Assembly: GCF_000982955.1 (NCBI RefSeq)
Contig: NZ_KQ058893.1
Coordinates: forward strand, 222-37,825
Direction: 5' to 3'
Origin: Micromonospora sp. HK10
Lineage (GTDB): Bacteria; Actinomycetota; Actinomycetes; Mycobacteriales; Micromonosporaceae
Length of the DNA stretch: 37,604 nucleotides
The notes under the pieces are model-generated. The model worked only from the letters and a program-made list of their open reading frames with translations, ran no database searches and had not been told where the DNA came from. Positions 7,787 through 16,134 of the stretch are shown one piece after another. The translations under genes and the position numbers were made by a program. Position 1 is the first letter of the stretch. Each line of letters starts with the position of its first letter.

Positions 7787-7938
7787 CTGCGCAAGTCTGG
7801 GAGCCGTCTGTCGGGTCCACCCAGGTCAACCGCGCGGGCGACGACGGATGGCGATGTTCGACTACGTTGCGCAACCGTCCATTCGGGCCACCCGGCGTGC
7901 GTCGCCGCCCCGGTGGAGCCGATTGGTCGGCCCGCCGG

Positions 7939-8739
7939 TCAGCCGCCGACGCGGCCCCGGTTGTCTCGGGAGACGCCCCGCAACAACCGCCGCGGTGCGT
8001 GCCGCAGGCCCGCCACGGCCAGCTTGTACTTCCAGCTGGGGACGCTGACGAGCTTGCCTTTCCGCAGGTCACGCAGCCCTTCGTCGACCACCTCGTCGGC
8101 CCGCAGCCACATCCAGCGGGGGGTACGAGACATGTCGATGCCGGCCCGCTCGTGGTAACCGGTGCGGGTGTAGCCCGGGCAGAGCGCCATTACCCGCACG
8201 CCCAGCGGGGCCACGGAAAGGGCAATCGATTCACTGAAATTCGTCACCCACGCCTTGCTGGCCGAGTAGGTCGAGCCGGGCATCGGAACGCCGAAACCAG
8301 CAACCGAAGAGACATTTATCACTGTCCCACTGGCCCGCTCGATCATCGGTTCCAGGGCCGCGTGGGTCAGCCGGAGCACCGCCAGCACGTTCAACCGCAG
8401 CAGCCGGGCCTCGTCCTGCACCGCCGACCGGACGAACGGGGTGTTCAGGCTGATCCCGGCGTTGTTCACCAGCAGTTCGATCGGCGGATCGGCGGCGAGG
8501 CGGCGCTCCACGGTCGCGCAGCCGTCGTCGGTGGACAGATCGGCGGAGATGGTCTCCACCCGGCGGCCGTGCCGGCCGGTCAGCTCGGCCGCCGTAGCGT
8601 CCAGCCGGCCGGCGTCCCGGGCCACCAGCACCAGGTCCCAGCCGTCGGCGGCGAGCCGGCGGGCGAAGGCCTCGCCGATACCCAGGCTGGCCCCGGTGAT
8701 CAGGGCACGGCGCGGGGCGGGGTGGGAAGCGTCGGTCAC
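7939..8739 (-). CDS. Short-chain dehydrogenase/reductase (266 aa)
   Basis: An NAD(P)-dependent oxidoreductase of the classical SDR fold. The cofactor motif TGASLGIG is at 15-22, NNAG at 91-94, the catalytic Ser at 143/144 (NVSSVAG), and Tyr157 and Lys161 in YSASK. ARD after the second strand favours NADP(H). The C-terminal part (PSWKYKLAVAGLRHAPRRLL) is basic and amphipathic and may touch the membrane, as in SDRs acting on lipids. The substrate cannot be read from sequence. The GTG start overlaps the stop of the preceding membrane-protein gene by four bases (GTGA), so the two are translationally coupled and may share a role. Confidence 0.88.
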   Translation of the reverse strand: MTDASHPAPRRALITGASLGIGEAFARRLAADGWDLVLVARDAGRLDATAAELTGRHGRRVETISADLSTDDGCATVERRLAADPPIELLVNNAGISLNTPFVRSAVQDEARLLRLNVLAVLRLTHAALEPMIERASGTVINVSSVAGFGVPMPGSTYSASKAWVTNFSESIALSVAPLGVRVMALCPGYTRTGYHERAGIDMSRTPRWMWLRADEVVDEGLRDLRKGKLVSVPSWKYKLAVAGLRHAPRRLLRGVSRDNRGRVGG

Positions 8740-9593
8740 GGTCGTTCCTCGGCGGGCGGGGTCGGCCCGGGCGGCGCCGACGCGGGGGGCGGGGTGGGTG
8801 GGGCCCAGGGCAATCCAGGCCCGGAGGCCGGCGGGTGTGGCGGCGGCCCGGCGGGCGGACCGTAGCCCGTCGACCCGTAGGCCGGGCCGGGCGGCGGACC
8901 GTAGGCGGAGCTGGGCGGCGCGGAGGCCGGATAGGTCGGGCCGGGCGGCGCGGACGGCGGGCCGTAGGGCGGGCCGGGCGGGGCGTAGGCCGGGCCGGGC
9001 GGGGGTGGCGGGCCGGTGGGCGGCGCCGGGCGGCGGTGGAGGAACGCACCCGCGGCGGGCAGGGTCAGCAGCGCCGCCACCAGGAGGTAGCCGAGGACCT
9101 GCGCCACCGACAGCGTCGCGTTCAGCGGGATCCACCAGCCCGGGTACGCGTCGCCGAGCCGGCCGAGCAACTCCATGGTGTCCCGGCTGTCGCCGGTCAC
9201 CCGCAGCGGGGCGGCCCGCTGCGCGACCAGGGCGGCCAGCCCGCAACAACCGCAGCAGAGGCCCAACCCGGCGACGACCCAGGTACCCACCCGGGCACCG
9301 GGGCGACCGGAGCGCAGCCCGAGGGCGAGCCCGGCGAGGACCAGCGCCATCAGCACACCGATCACCGCCGCCAACGCGGTGGTGCCGCGCAGCAGCGACA
9401 CCACCTCGTCGATCTCGGTGCGGCCGGCCCCGGTGGCCTGCGCCGACGCCCGGAACCGGTCGGCCGTGCCGGTCGCCACGGCCAGGGCGGCGACCGCGTA
9501 CGCCACCGATCCGGCGGCCATCAGCAGCAGCAGCGCCGCCGCCGCGACGACCACCCCGGGGCGACGGGGGGCGGCCTGATCGGGGTACGACAC
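8736..9593 (-). CDS. Four-helix membrane protein with Pro/Gly/Tyr-rich C-terminal tail (285 aa)
   Basis: Not a family I can name. A short N-terminus with Pro/Arg is followed by about four hydrophobic segments (roughly 13-37, 72-92, 102-125 and 160-185). A tail of about 95 residues then carries PPGPAYAPPGPPYGPP-type repeats that should be disordered and cytoplasmic. The third helix has the motif GRPGARVGTWVVAGLGLCCG, shared in outline with the next gene upstream (GRNGSRITTWVLGGILICC) and with the protein at 16135-17112 (RGSNVARILVFVAGGAQLLLC). The GTG at 9593 has GGAGGG seven bases upstream. Its stop overlaps the SDR start. Tails of this kind in actinobacterial membrane proteins may bind partners through Pro-rich contacts (inference). 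Confidence 0.8.
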   Translation of the reverse strand: MSYPDQAAPRRPGVVVAAAALLLLMAAGSVAYAVAALAVATGTADRFRASAQATGAGRTEIDEVVSLLRGTTALAAVIGVLMALVLAGLALGLRSGRPGARVGTWVVAGLGLCCGCCGLAALVAQRAAPLRVTGDSRDTMELLGRLGDAYPGWWIPLNATLSVAQVLGYLLVAALLTLPAAGAFLHRRPAPPTGPPPPPGPAYAPPGPPYGPPSAPPGPTYPASAPPSSAYGPPPGPAYGSTGYGPPAGPPPHPPASGPGLPWAPPTPPPASAPPGPTPPAEERP

Positions 9594-9665
9594 GACGAAT
9601 CCCTCCGGTAGGCGTCGGCTTGCAACCTACTCGGAGGGATCGTCGGAGTCGCTCTTATCGGGGCG

Positions 9666-10499
9666 TCAACTTCCCGCGGGCGGCTCGGGGTCCCGGCGCT
9701 CGCCGGGCTCCGCCGCCGGCCCCGGCTGGTCGGGTGACGACGCCGTTCCGGGCTGGTCCGTCGGCGACGCCGGGCCGGGCTGGTCGGGTGCGGACGCCGG
9801 GCCGGGCTGGTCCGGAGACCCCGGGTAGCCGGGTGCGGGCGGGTAGCCGGGCGTCGACGGGTAACCGGGCGTCGACGGGTAGCCGGGGGTGGCCGGGTAG
9901 CCGGGGTAGGCGGCGCCCGGCACCGGCGGCTCCCAGCCCTGCGGCCGCTTCCGGAAGAACTCGTTGGCCGCCGGCAGCGCCAGCAGGATCAGCGCGGTCA
10001 GCAGGGCGAGCAGGCTCAGCACGCCGAGCAGGGTGCTGACCGGGCCGTACCAGGAAGGCATGGCGTCGGAGAGCCGGCGCGAGATCTCCTCGCTGCTCGG
10101 TACGTCGCCGCTGGTGCTGCCGCCACCGGTGAGGCCACCCGCCGCGCTGTTCAGCAGGTTGCCGCCGGTGCAGCAGATGAGGATGCCACCGAGCACCCAG
10201 GTGGTGATCCGGGAGCCGTTGCGGCCCCGGTTGTTCAGCATCGCGAGCACGACGAGCCCGATCGCGAGCAGCAGGGTCAGCACGGCCGCGACGAGGCCGA
10301 AGACCCAGATGAAGTCGGCCGCGCCCTCGACCGACGTGCCGGCATAGGCGTCCCGCATGACCTCCCGGACCTTGCCGATGGTGGCCAGGGTCAGGATCAG
10401 GCTGATCAGCTGGATCGCCGCGACCCCGATGAGCAGCCAATTGGACGCCGTGACCACGGCGGGACGCGCGCGGGGCGGGGTGCCCGGAGCATCGACCAT
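9666..10499 (-). CDS. Four-helix membrane protein with PGY-repeat tail, paralogue of the next gene (277 aa)
   Basis: Unknown function. About four membrane segments (18-40, 68-88, 99-120 and 158-182) are separated by an external loop containing VPSSEEISRRLSDAMPSWYG, comparable to the MELLGRLGDAYPGWW loop of the downstream paralogue. The tail has repeats of PGYPSTPGYPSTPGYPPAP type followed by DQPGPAS units, giving about 80 disordered residues. ATG 10499 is preceded by GGGAGGGAG at a good distance. It lies 72 bases before the paralogue at 8736-9593, so the two probably arose by tandem duplication and are co-transcribed with the SDR gene. Confidence 0.8.
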   Translation of the reverse strand: MVDAPGTPPRARPAVVTASNWLLIGVAAIQLISLILTLATIGKVREVMRDAYAGTSVEGAADFIWVFGLVAAVLTLLLAIGLVVLAMLNNRGRNGSRITTWVLGGILICCTGGNLLNSAAGGLTGGGSTSGDVPSSEEISRRLSDAMPSWYGPVSTLLGVLSLLALLTALILLALPAANEFFRKRPQGWEPPVPGAAYPGYPATPGYPSTPGYPSTPGYPPAPGYPGSPDQPGPASAPDQPGPASPTDQPGTASSPDQPGPAAEPGERRDPEPPAGS

Positions 10500-10581
10500 G
10501 ATTCTCCCTCCCTAGATCAGAGGACCACCGTAGCGACCCCGCGCCCGGACGGCACGGTTCGGCGGGCCGGATCCTCGCCGG

Positions 10582-11652
10582 TCAGCGGCCGGATGCCTCG
10601 CTCTCGCGGCGGAGCCGGCGGTGCTCCGCCGTGACCACGCCGAGCAGGGCCAGATCGAGGGCGAGCGCGGAGACCGCGCCGAACTGGTTGACCGTGAAGT
10701 TGAAGATCTGCCCGAACAGCAGGTCCACCAGGAGCGCCAGCTTGAACAGCCGGAACGCGTCCGCCCGGTCCCGACGCAGCAGCCAGGCCGCCCGGACGCT
10801 GAGCACCGCGGTGATCAGCGCGGCGATCGAGGTGCCGAGCACGGCACCCCACTCCCGTTCCTGGTCCAGTTCCCCGGTCACGCCGTCGAGCGCCACCGCC
10901 ACGACGGTCAGCACCGGCTCCGCCACCAGGTAGACGACCACCGGCCAGACCAGCCACCGCTGGCCGGCCACCCAGGCGCCGAAGCGGCGGGCCCGGTCCG
11001 CGCCGCGTTGCCAGAACCGCACCGGCGGCGGCTCGCGCCGGGGCACCGCGTCGAGCAGCCGCACCATGGCCTCCTCGGTGGCCGGTCCGGTCCCCTGCAC
11101 CATCCGCAGCACGGCGATCCGCCGCCGGTCGGTGAGCCCGCCGGGCACGCCGGTGAGCACCATGTCGAGGGCGTTGGCGAGCCGTTCCGGCGGGGTGAGC
11201 CGGGTCCGGCCGGTCCGGCCGCGTACCGCCTGGGTGAGCACCACCAGCAGGGCGAACGCGCCGTAGATGATGCCCGCGGCGGGGGCGTAGAAGTAGTCGG
11301 TGCCGGTGGTGACGAACTTGCCCACCTCGTCGATGAAGAGCCCGAACCCGATCCCGCCGATGATCGCCGCCGCGGTCCGTGGCCCGCTGCCCAGGAAGAC
11401 CATCCCGACGCCCAGCCCGAGCCCCATCAGCAGCCCGCCCCAGAGCACGTGCGCGATGTGCAGCCCGCCCCCGCCGAGTTGCGGGAACCCGGTGGCCTGC
11501 AGGTACGCCCGGAGGCCGAGCACGGTGACCACGCCGGAGAGCACGAACGCCTGAAGGTACGCACCGGCGTCGACGGCCCGGGTGGGGATCCGCCGGCGCA
11601 GCCAGCCGAGTCCCGGGCCGGGCAGCGGGCGGCGGGACGGTCCGGGCGACAT
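10582..11652 (-). CDS. Multi-pass membrane protein, last gene of the polyamine-synthase-like operon (356 aa)
   Basis: I do not recognise the family. Hydrophobic segments lie at roughly 31-52, 64-84, 92-110, 120-140, 233-255, 273-290 and 305-335. A soluble Arg-rich loop between the fourth and fifth contains PERLANALDMVLTGVPGG and TDRRRIAVLRMVQGTG, which looks like a small helical domain. GFGLFIDEVGKFVTTGTDYF, in a membrane region, has several charged residues (D, E, K) and could line a site or channel. The start lies nine bases after the stop of the polyamine-synthase-like gene, so it belongs to the same transcript. ATG 11652 has only a weak ribosome binding site, consistent with coupling. Confidence 0.78.
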   Translation of the reverse strand: MSPGPSRRPLPGPGLGWLRRRIPTRAVDAGAYLQAFVLSGVVTVLGLRAYLQATGFPQLGGGGLHIAHVLWGGLLMGLGLGVGMVFLGSGPRTAAAIIGGIGFGLFIDEVGKFVTTGTDYFYAPAAGIIYGAFALLVVLTQAVRGRTGRTRLTPPERLANALDMVLTGVPGGLTDRRRIAVLRMVQGTGPATEEAMVRLLDAVPRREPPPVRFWQRGADRARRFGAWVAGQRWLVWPVVVYLVAEPVLTVVAVALDGVTGELDQEREWGAVLGTSIAALITAVLSVRAAWLLRRDRADAFRLFKLALLVDLLFGQIFNFTVNQFGAVSALALDLALLGVVTAEHRRLRRESEASGR

Positions 11653-11661
11653 GCCCCGAAA

Positions 11662-13230
11662 CTAGTAGCCCCGCCACTCCACGCGGGCGTAGTCGAGCAC
11701 CCTCGGCCGCAACAGCGTGGAGGCGGGCACGTCCAGCCGGGCCCGGTCGGCGGGGAAGGTGGCCGCCGCGGTGAGCACCGCCGGGGTGAGGTAGCGCAGC
11801 GGCGGCGCGTCGGCGGGCAGCGCCAGCGCCGGTGGTGCCGACCCGGGCGCGGCGAGCACGTACCCCCAGTCGCCGAAGCTCGGCACGTCCACGTGGTACG
11901 GCACGGTGGCGAAGCCGGCCTCGCGGATCGAGCGCTCGATCGACCAGTACGACCGGGGCGCGAAGTAGGGCGAGCCGGCCTGCACGACCAGCCGCCCGCC
12001 CGGGGCGACCACCGAGCGGATCAACGCGTAGAACTCGACGGTGTAGAGCTTCGCGGTCGCCGTCTCGTCCGGGTCGGGCAGGTCGGCGATGACCACGTCG
12101 AACCGTTCGGTGGCGGTCCGCAGCCAGCCGAACGCGTCGAGGTTGAGCACCCGGACCCGGGGATCGGCCAGCGAGTTCCGGTTGAGTTCGCGCAGTTGCG
12201 GCTCGGTGCGGGCCAGCCGCACCACCGCCGGGTCCAGGTCGACCAGGGTCACCCGGCGCACGTCCGGATACTTCAGGATCTCCCGCAGCGCCAGCCCGTC
12301 CCCGGCGCCGAGCACCAGCACGTCGCCGTGCGGGCCGCGCATCGCCGGATGGACCAGCGACTCGTGGTAGCGGTACTCGTCGATCGAGCTGAACTGGAGG
12401 TCGCCGTTGAGGAAGAGCCGCAGGTCGGTGTCGGCGTGGCCGATCTCCCGCACCGACCGGGTCAACACGATCTCCTGGTAGCGGCTCCGCTCGGCGTGCA
12501 CCACCGGGTCGCGGTAGAGCTGCTGGCGCGCGGTCACCTCGAAGTCGTGCGCGGTGACCCACGCGTACCCGAGGCAGAGGGCGACCACGACGCTGCCGGC
12601 GCCGAGCGCGAGCCGGGCCCGGCCGGTCAGGTCGGACCGGAACACCGTGCACACCAGGGCGACGCCGGCGACCGCGTTCACCGCGCCGACCACCAGGGCG
12701 CCCTTGAGCTGACCGAAGACCGGCATGAGCAGGAACGGGAAGGCCAGCCCGCCGAGCAGCGCGCCGACATAGTCGGCGGCGAACAGGTCGGCCACCGCGC
12801 TCCCGGCGGACTGCTCCCGGATGCGTTGCAGCATCACCATGAGCAGCGGGATCTCCGCGCCGATCAGCAGGCCGAGCACGAACGCGGTGCCGACCAGCGC
12901 CGGCCCGTACAGGTCCAGCCAGGCGAAGGCGGCGTAGAGGCCGAGCACGGAGAGGCCGCCGAGCAGCGCGAGGGTCAGCTCGATCGCGGCGAAGGCCGCC
13001 GCCGCCCGGGACTGCAACGGCTTCGCGACCAGCGCGCCGACCCCCATCGCGAAGACCATCACGCCGAGCACGATCGACGCCTGGCCGACCGTGTCCCCGA
13101 TCAGGTAGCTGCCGAGCGCGACCAACGCCAGCTCGTACACCAGGCCGCAGGCCGCGCAGACGAAGACCGCGAGCAGAACCGCCGCGCGGGCCGGCCGCCA
13201 GGACGGCCGCGCCGGCGCGTCGGTGGTCAT
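11662..13230 (-). CDS. Membrane-anchored polyamine aminopropyltransferase (spermidine synthase-like), 522 aa
   Basis: The N-terminal half (about 15-225) has some seven membrane helices. The C-terminal half (about 240-522) is a spermidine-synthase fold: YQEI (251-254), DLQFSSIDEYRYHE (277-290), the cofactor loop GAGDG (308-312), DLDP (331-334) and the catalytic-type Asp383 in ADLPDP. Soluble spermidine synthases lack the helices and usually have GGGDG; here one Gly is Ala. The family transfers an aminopropyl group from decarboxylated SAM to an amine. No SAM decarboxylase gene is nearby, so the real donor or acceptor is open. ATG 13230 overlaps the upstream stop (ATGA). The DUF350, DUF4247, DUF2617 and DUF4178 genes upstream are recurrent neighbours of this type in actinobacteria (recalled, not searched). 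Confidence 0.85.
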   Translation of the reverse strand: MTTDAPARPSWRPARAAVLLAVFVCAACGLVYELALVALGSYLIGDTVGQASIVLGVMVFAMGVGALVAKPLQSRAAAAFAAIELTLALLGGLSVLGLYAAFAWLDLYGPALVGTAFVLGLLIGAEIPLLMVMLQRIREQSAGSAVADLFAADYVGALLGGLAFPFLLMPVFGQLKGALVVGAVNAVAGVALVCTVFRSDLTGRARLALGAGSVVVALCLGYAWVTAHDFEVTARQQLYRDPVVHAERSRYQEIVLTRSVREIGHADTDLRLFLNGDLQFSSIDEYRYHESLVHPAMRGPHGDVLVLGAGDGLALREILKYPDVRRVTLVDLDPAVVRLARTEPQLRELNRNSLADPRVRVLNLDAFGWLRTATERFDVVIADLPDPDETATAKLYTVEFYALIRSVVAPGGRLVVQAGSPYFAPRSYWSIERSIREAGFATVPYHVDVPSFGDWGYVLAAPGSAPPALALPADAPPLRYLTPAVLTAAATFPADRARLDVPASTLLRPRVLDYARVEWRGY

Positions 13231-14048
13231 GCCCGCTCCTGGGTACGCGCGGCCACCGCGGCCGCCCCGGGGCGCTGCGCGGGCCCGGCTCCCCGGCGCC
13301 CGTGGCCGTTCCGGGGCGACGCGTCCGACGGCGCGCCGCCACCCGTCGCCCGGCGGCGCTGCACCACGCCCACGGTGATGAAGAGCGCGGCGAGCAGGAA
13401 CAGCCCAACGGTGGCGAGCAGCCAGCCCCACCGGTCCCGCAGGTAGTCGCTGCCGGCGTCGGGCAGCGGGGACGGGCTGCCCGCCGCCGGGAGCGGGGCG
13501 TCGGCCGGCTCGGCCAGGCCGGCCTCGACGGCGAGCAGCGGCAGCATCACCGCGGCGCGGGTCACCGCCCAGCCCGGGTCGTCGACGAAGGCGTCCTCGG
13601 TGAGCCCGAGCCGCGCCAGCCCCCGCTCGACCTGCCCGAGATCGGCGAGGTCGATCTCCGGCGAGCCGGTCACCTCGATCCGGGCGAAGTCGTTGCGCTC
13701 GCTGCTCTCCGGGACGTAGCCGATGTTGGCGGTCACCTGCAGCCAGCGCGGGCACGCCGGGTTCTCCTCGACCGCGATGCCGTCGCCGAGGTTGGAGCCG
13801 ACGTTGCGCGGGGCACCGCCGTAGTCGTAGTAGTCCACCAGCGCCCAGCCGTAGCAGAGGCCCTGTTCGGCGCTGGTGCGCTGGAGGATCGCCACGCTGT
13901 CGGTCCGCTCGTCGGTGGCCGGCGCCGGCACCGTGCGGTCCCCGCCGTCGTTGAGCACCCCCGCCACCACGCAGCCGGCGAAGACCAGGCCGACGGCCAA
14001 CGAGGCGACCCAGGCGGCCTTCCGCTTCGCCGCCCGCTCGGCGGTCAT
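13227..14048 (-). CDS. Bitopic membrane protein with large extracellular domain (273 aa)
   Basis: Unrecognised. A basic N-terminus (RAAKRKAAW) precedes one helix (about 12-31), an extracytoplasmic domain (about 32-205) and a second helix (about 208-228), ending in an Arg/Gly-rich cytoplasmic tail. The outer domain has two Cys residues (QGLCYGWALVDYYDYGG and NPACPRWLQVTANIGYVP) that could form a disulfide. It overlaps both neighbours: its ATG shares a base with the DUF350 stop (TGATG), and its stop overlaps the polyamine-synthase-like start (ATGA). That tight coupling makes it a likely structural part of the same membrane system. Confidence 0.8.
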   Translation of the reverse strand: MTAERAAKRKAAWVASLAVGLVFAGCVVAGVLNDGGDRTVPAPATDERTDSVAILQRTSAEQGLCYGWALVDYYDYGGAPRNVGSNLGDGIAVEENPACPRWLQVTANIGYVPESSERNDFARIEVTGSPEIDLADLGQVERGLARLGLTEDAFVDDPGWAVTRAAVMLPLLAVEAGLAEPADAPLPAAGSPSPLPDAGSDYLRDRWGWLLATVGLFLLAALFITVGVVQRRRATGGGAPSDASPRNGHGRRGAGPAQRPGAAAVAARTQERA

Positions 14049-14470
14049 CAGCTGATCGCGGCGGCGATGATCGCGCCGGTGGCGAGGTGCACGACGGCGG
14101 AGACCCAGACCGCGGGGTGCGGCTCGGGGTCGACCAGGATCTCCCCGAGCCGGCCCGGCGTGGCCATGTCCAGCAGCAGGAACGACGCGGCCATGATGAC
14201 CAGCCCGAGGATGCCGTACGCGGCCGCGCCGATCAGGCCGAGCGCGAAGTCGTCCGCGCTGGCGGCGATCGCGGCGACCACGATGATGCCGACACCGGCC
14301 AGGTTCGAGGCGAGCAGCAGCGCGGCGTTGCGGTTGCGCTCCACCCAGATCAGCTCGTGCAGCTTGCCGGGGGTGGCGACGTCGACCAGCACGTAGCCGA
14401 CGGCCATCAGGGCGACGCCGACCACGCCGTAGGCCAGCGTGACGAGCAGATCGGTGATCAGGGTCTGCAC
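14048..14470 (-). CDS. DUF350 membrane protein (140 aa)
   Basis: A small four-helix protein (segments about 8-30, 48-70, 76-100 and 119-139) built from two similar halves. Each half ends its second helix or turn with the same motif: ATPGKL at 32-37 and ATPGRL at 103-108. This internal duplication is the hallmark of DUF350. The family has no agreed activity, and genes for it are found beside spermidine-synthase-like and DUF4178 genes. ATG 14470 follows GGAGTCCC-type sequence at a workable distance. Its stop is fused to the next start (TGATG). Confidence 0.85.
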   Translation of the reverse strand: MQTLITDLLVTLAYGVVGVALMAVGYVLVDVATPGKLHELIWVERNRNAALLLASNLAGVGIIVVAAIAASADDFALGLIGAAAYGILGLVIMAASFLLLDMATPGRLGEILVDPEPHPAVWVSAVVHLATGAIIAAAIS

Positions 14471-14502
14471 AGGGGACTCCAGGATTCGTCGAGGGGGTCA
14501 GG

Positions 14503-14928
14503 TCACTTGCCGGAGCCGGGTCCGCCGCCGCGGAGTGTGCTGCCCCGCCCCCAACCCCAGTGGGTGCCCACCCGGGAGTGGTAGCGGGGATAGGCGGTGG
14601 TCATCCGCTCCAGCAGGATCACCGAGCCGGCGGCGAGCGGCAGGATCACCACCGAGTCGTCGTCGTAGCGCAGGTAGACGCCGCTGCCGTCGACGTACTG
14701 GTCGGCCGGCCGCCAGGCGTCGGTGAGCTCCTTCGACACCTGGCTCGGCGCTTTGCCGGAGGTGTAGGCGAGCGCGTCGGCGCCGATGTCCCGGCTGGTC
14801 GCCCGCGCATAGTGGTCCTGCACGTAGCCGCGCGGCGAGAAGTTGCCGTAGAAGATGGCGAACGCGGCCACCAGCGCGCCGATCACGGCGAGCGCCACGC
14901 CCACCACGAGCCACCGTCGGTACGTCAC
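14503..14928 (-). CDS. DUF4247 membrane-anchored protein (141 aa)
   Basis: An N-terminal helix (about 7-28) anchors a small outer or periplasmic-type domain with YVQDHYARATSRDIGADALA and VYLRYDDDSVVILPLAAGS, ending in a Gly-rich tail (WGWGRGSTLRGGGPGSGK). This matches the DUF4247 family as I recall it. The start is a GTG at 14928 that overlaps the DUF2617 stop (GTGA). Function is unknown. Its place between DUF2617 and DUF350 is the usual one in actinobacterial versions of the cluster (recalled). Thirty-two bases separate it from DUF350. Confidence 0.78.
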   Translation of the reverse strand: MTYRRWLVVGVALAVIGALVAAFAIFYGNFSPRGYVQDHYARATSRDIGADALAYTSGKAPSQVSKELTDAWRPADQYVDGSGVYLRYDDDSVVILPLAAGSVILLERMTTAYPRYHSRVGTHWGWGRGSTLRGGGPGSGK

Positions 14929-15416
14929 AGTGCCACCACCGTCTCGGTCAGGACCAGTTCGTTGGTCTGCGGATACGCGTGCCAGGTGCGCCAGGCCACC
15001 GTGCCGTCCGGCGGATCGGGGCGGACCGCGAGCGCGGTGACCGCGTCCTCGTCGCCGGGGAAGACCCCGACCAGCGCGTACGGGTCGACGGCCAGTTCGG
15101 CGCGGAGCGCCGCGACCCGGCGGCGCAGTCCGTCGCCCGCCGGCCGGAGCACCGCGGCGGTGAACCGGTAGCCGGCGCCGGCGTCGTGCAGGCTCTCGGG
15201 CAGGTGCGGCGGCCGGCCGGGCAGGCAGGCGACGGTCTCGACGAGTGCGCCGCAGATCACCTGGTGCGAGGCGCCGAGCAGGCGCAGCCGCAGCCGCAGC
15301 CCGCCCGGCAGGGTCAGCTCCCGGACGTGCAGGGCGGGGTGCTCGGGGCCGCCGAGGGCCAGGCTCAGGTCGGCGGCGCTGGTGTCGACGTACGGGGTGT
15401 CCAGGGCGACCAGCAC
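14925..15416 (-). CDS. DUF2617 family protein (163 aa)
   Basis: A soluble, probably cytoplasmic protein with no membrane segment or signal. The pattern LHVRELTLPGGLRLRLRLLGASHQVICG, then RVAALRAELAVDPYALVGVFPGDEDAVTAL and ending WRTWHAYPQTNELVLTETVV, fits DUF2617, a family of unknown activity. The GTG start at 15416 is two bases after the DUF4178 stop and its own stop overlaps the DUF4247 start. Conserved SHQV and the terminal NELVLTET may be a binding surface, but I cannot assign a reaction. Confidence 0.8.
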   Translation of the reverse strand: MLVALDTPYVDTSAADLSLALGGPEHPALHVRELTLPGGLRLRLRLLGASHQVICGALVETVACLPGRPPHLPESLHDAGAGYRFTAAVLRPAGDGLRRRVAALRAELAVDPYALVGVFPGDEDAVTALAVRPDPPDGTVAWRTWHAYPQTNELVLTETVVAL

Positions 15417-15418
15417 GC

Positions 15419-16048
15419 TCAGGCCGCCTGCTCCGGGCCGCCCTGCGGGTAGATCATCACCTCGGCGCGGCGCAGCTGCTCACCGAGGTTGACCTCCCAG
15501 CCGGCCTCGCCGTACGCCTCGAAGGAGAGCCGGGCGCCGCCCGGCGCCTGGTAGTCGTGGTAGCGCATGGTGCCGCGCGGGTCGAGGCCGGTGCCCTCGG
15601 TGGCGGTATAACGCGCCTGGCCCGACTCGTCCCAGTTGTAGCGGCGGCCGGCGATCTCCAGCGTCGGGGCGCCCGGCGTCACGGTGGCCCCCGGCTCGCT
15701 GGTCCAGAGCACCAGCTCCAGGTCGGGATCGGCCTCGACGGAGAGCCAGCGCTTCACCCCGCCCGCGTCGTCGAGCAGGTGCTCGGCCCAGCTCCAGCCC
15801 CCCTCGACCAGGTGCACCGAGCCACGCACCGTGTACGGCACCTGGCGGATCTCCACGATGTCGCCGGGCTTGAGCGCGCGGGGGTCGCCGCGCAGCGCGT
15901 CGGCGTCCCGGTCCCGGAACGGGTCGTTGGCGGCGGGCGGGCGTGACCCGGACCGGGTCCGGCGCGCCGCCAGCACGGCGATCACGACACCGGCCACCCC
16001 GACCAGACACCCCAGCGTGGCCACCAGGTACGCCACCGAACCGTTCAC
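15419..16048 (-). CDS. DUF4178 protein with N-terminal membrane anchor (first gene of the seven-gene operon)
   Basis: One N-terminal helix (about 4-28) with Arg residues after it, then a cytoplasmic beta-rich DUF4178 domain: LKPGDIVEIRQVPYTVRGSV, GGWSWAEHLLDDAGGVKRWLSVE, LEIAGRRYNWDESGQARY and YGEAGWEVNLGEQLRRAEVMIY. I choose the GTG at 16048 because GGGGGAGG lies five bases upstream; a TTG at 16063 is in frame but sits inside that site. DUF4178 is a domain of unknown function that recurs with DUF350 and spermidine-synthase-like genes. Being first, its promoter would drive the whole set down to 10582. The 86-bp gap upstream to the stop at 16135 shows no clear promoter or terminator to my eye. 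Confidence 0.82.
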   Translation of the reverse strand: MNGSVAYLVATLGCLVGVAGVVIAVLAARRTRSGSRPPAANDPFRDRDADALRGDPRALKPGDIVEIRQVPYTVRGSVHLVEGGWSWAEHLLDDAGGVKRWLSVEADPDLELVLWTSEPGATVTPGAPTLEIAGRRYNWDESGQARYTATEGTGLDPRGTMRYHDYQAPGGARLSFEAYGEAGWEVNLGEQLRRAEVMIYPQGGPEQAA

Positions 16049-16134
16049 GAACGCCTCCCCCAAGATGCACCGGCGGTGACGGTAACAACCCGACGCCCGT
16101 GCGCCGAAGCCCTGTTCGCTGAGTGAGAGGTCAG

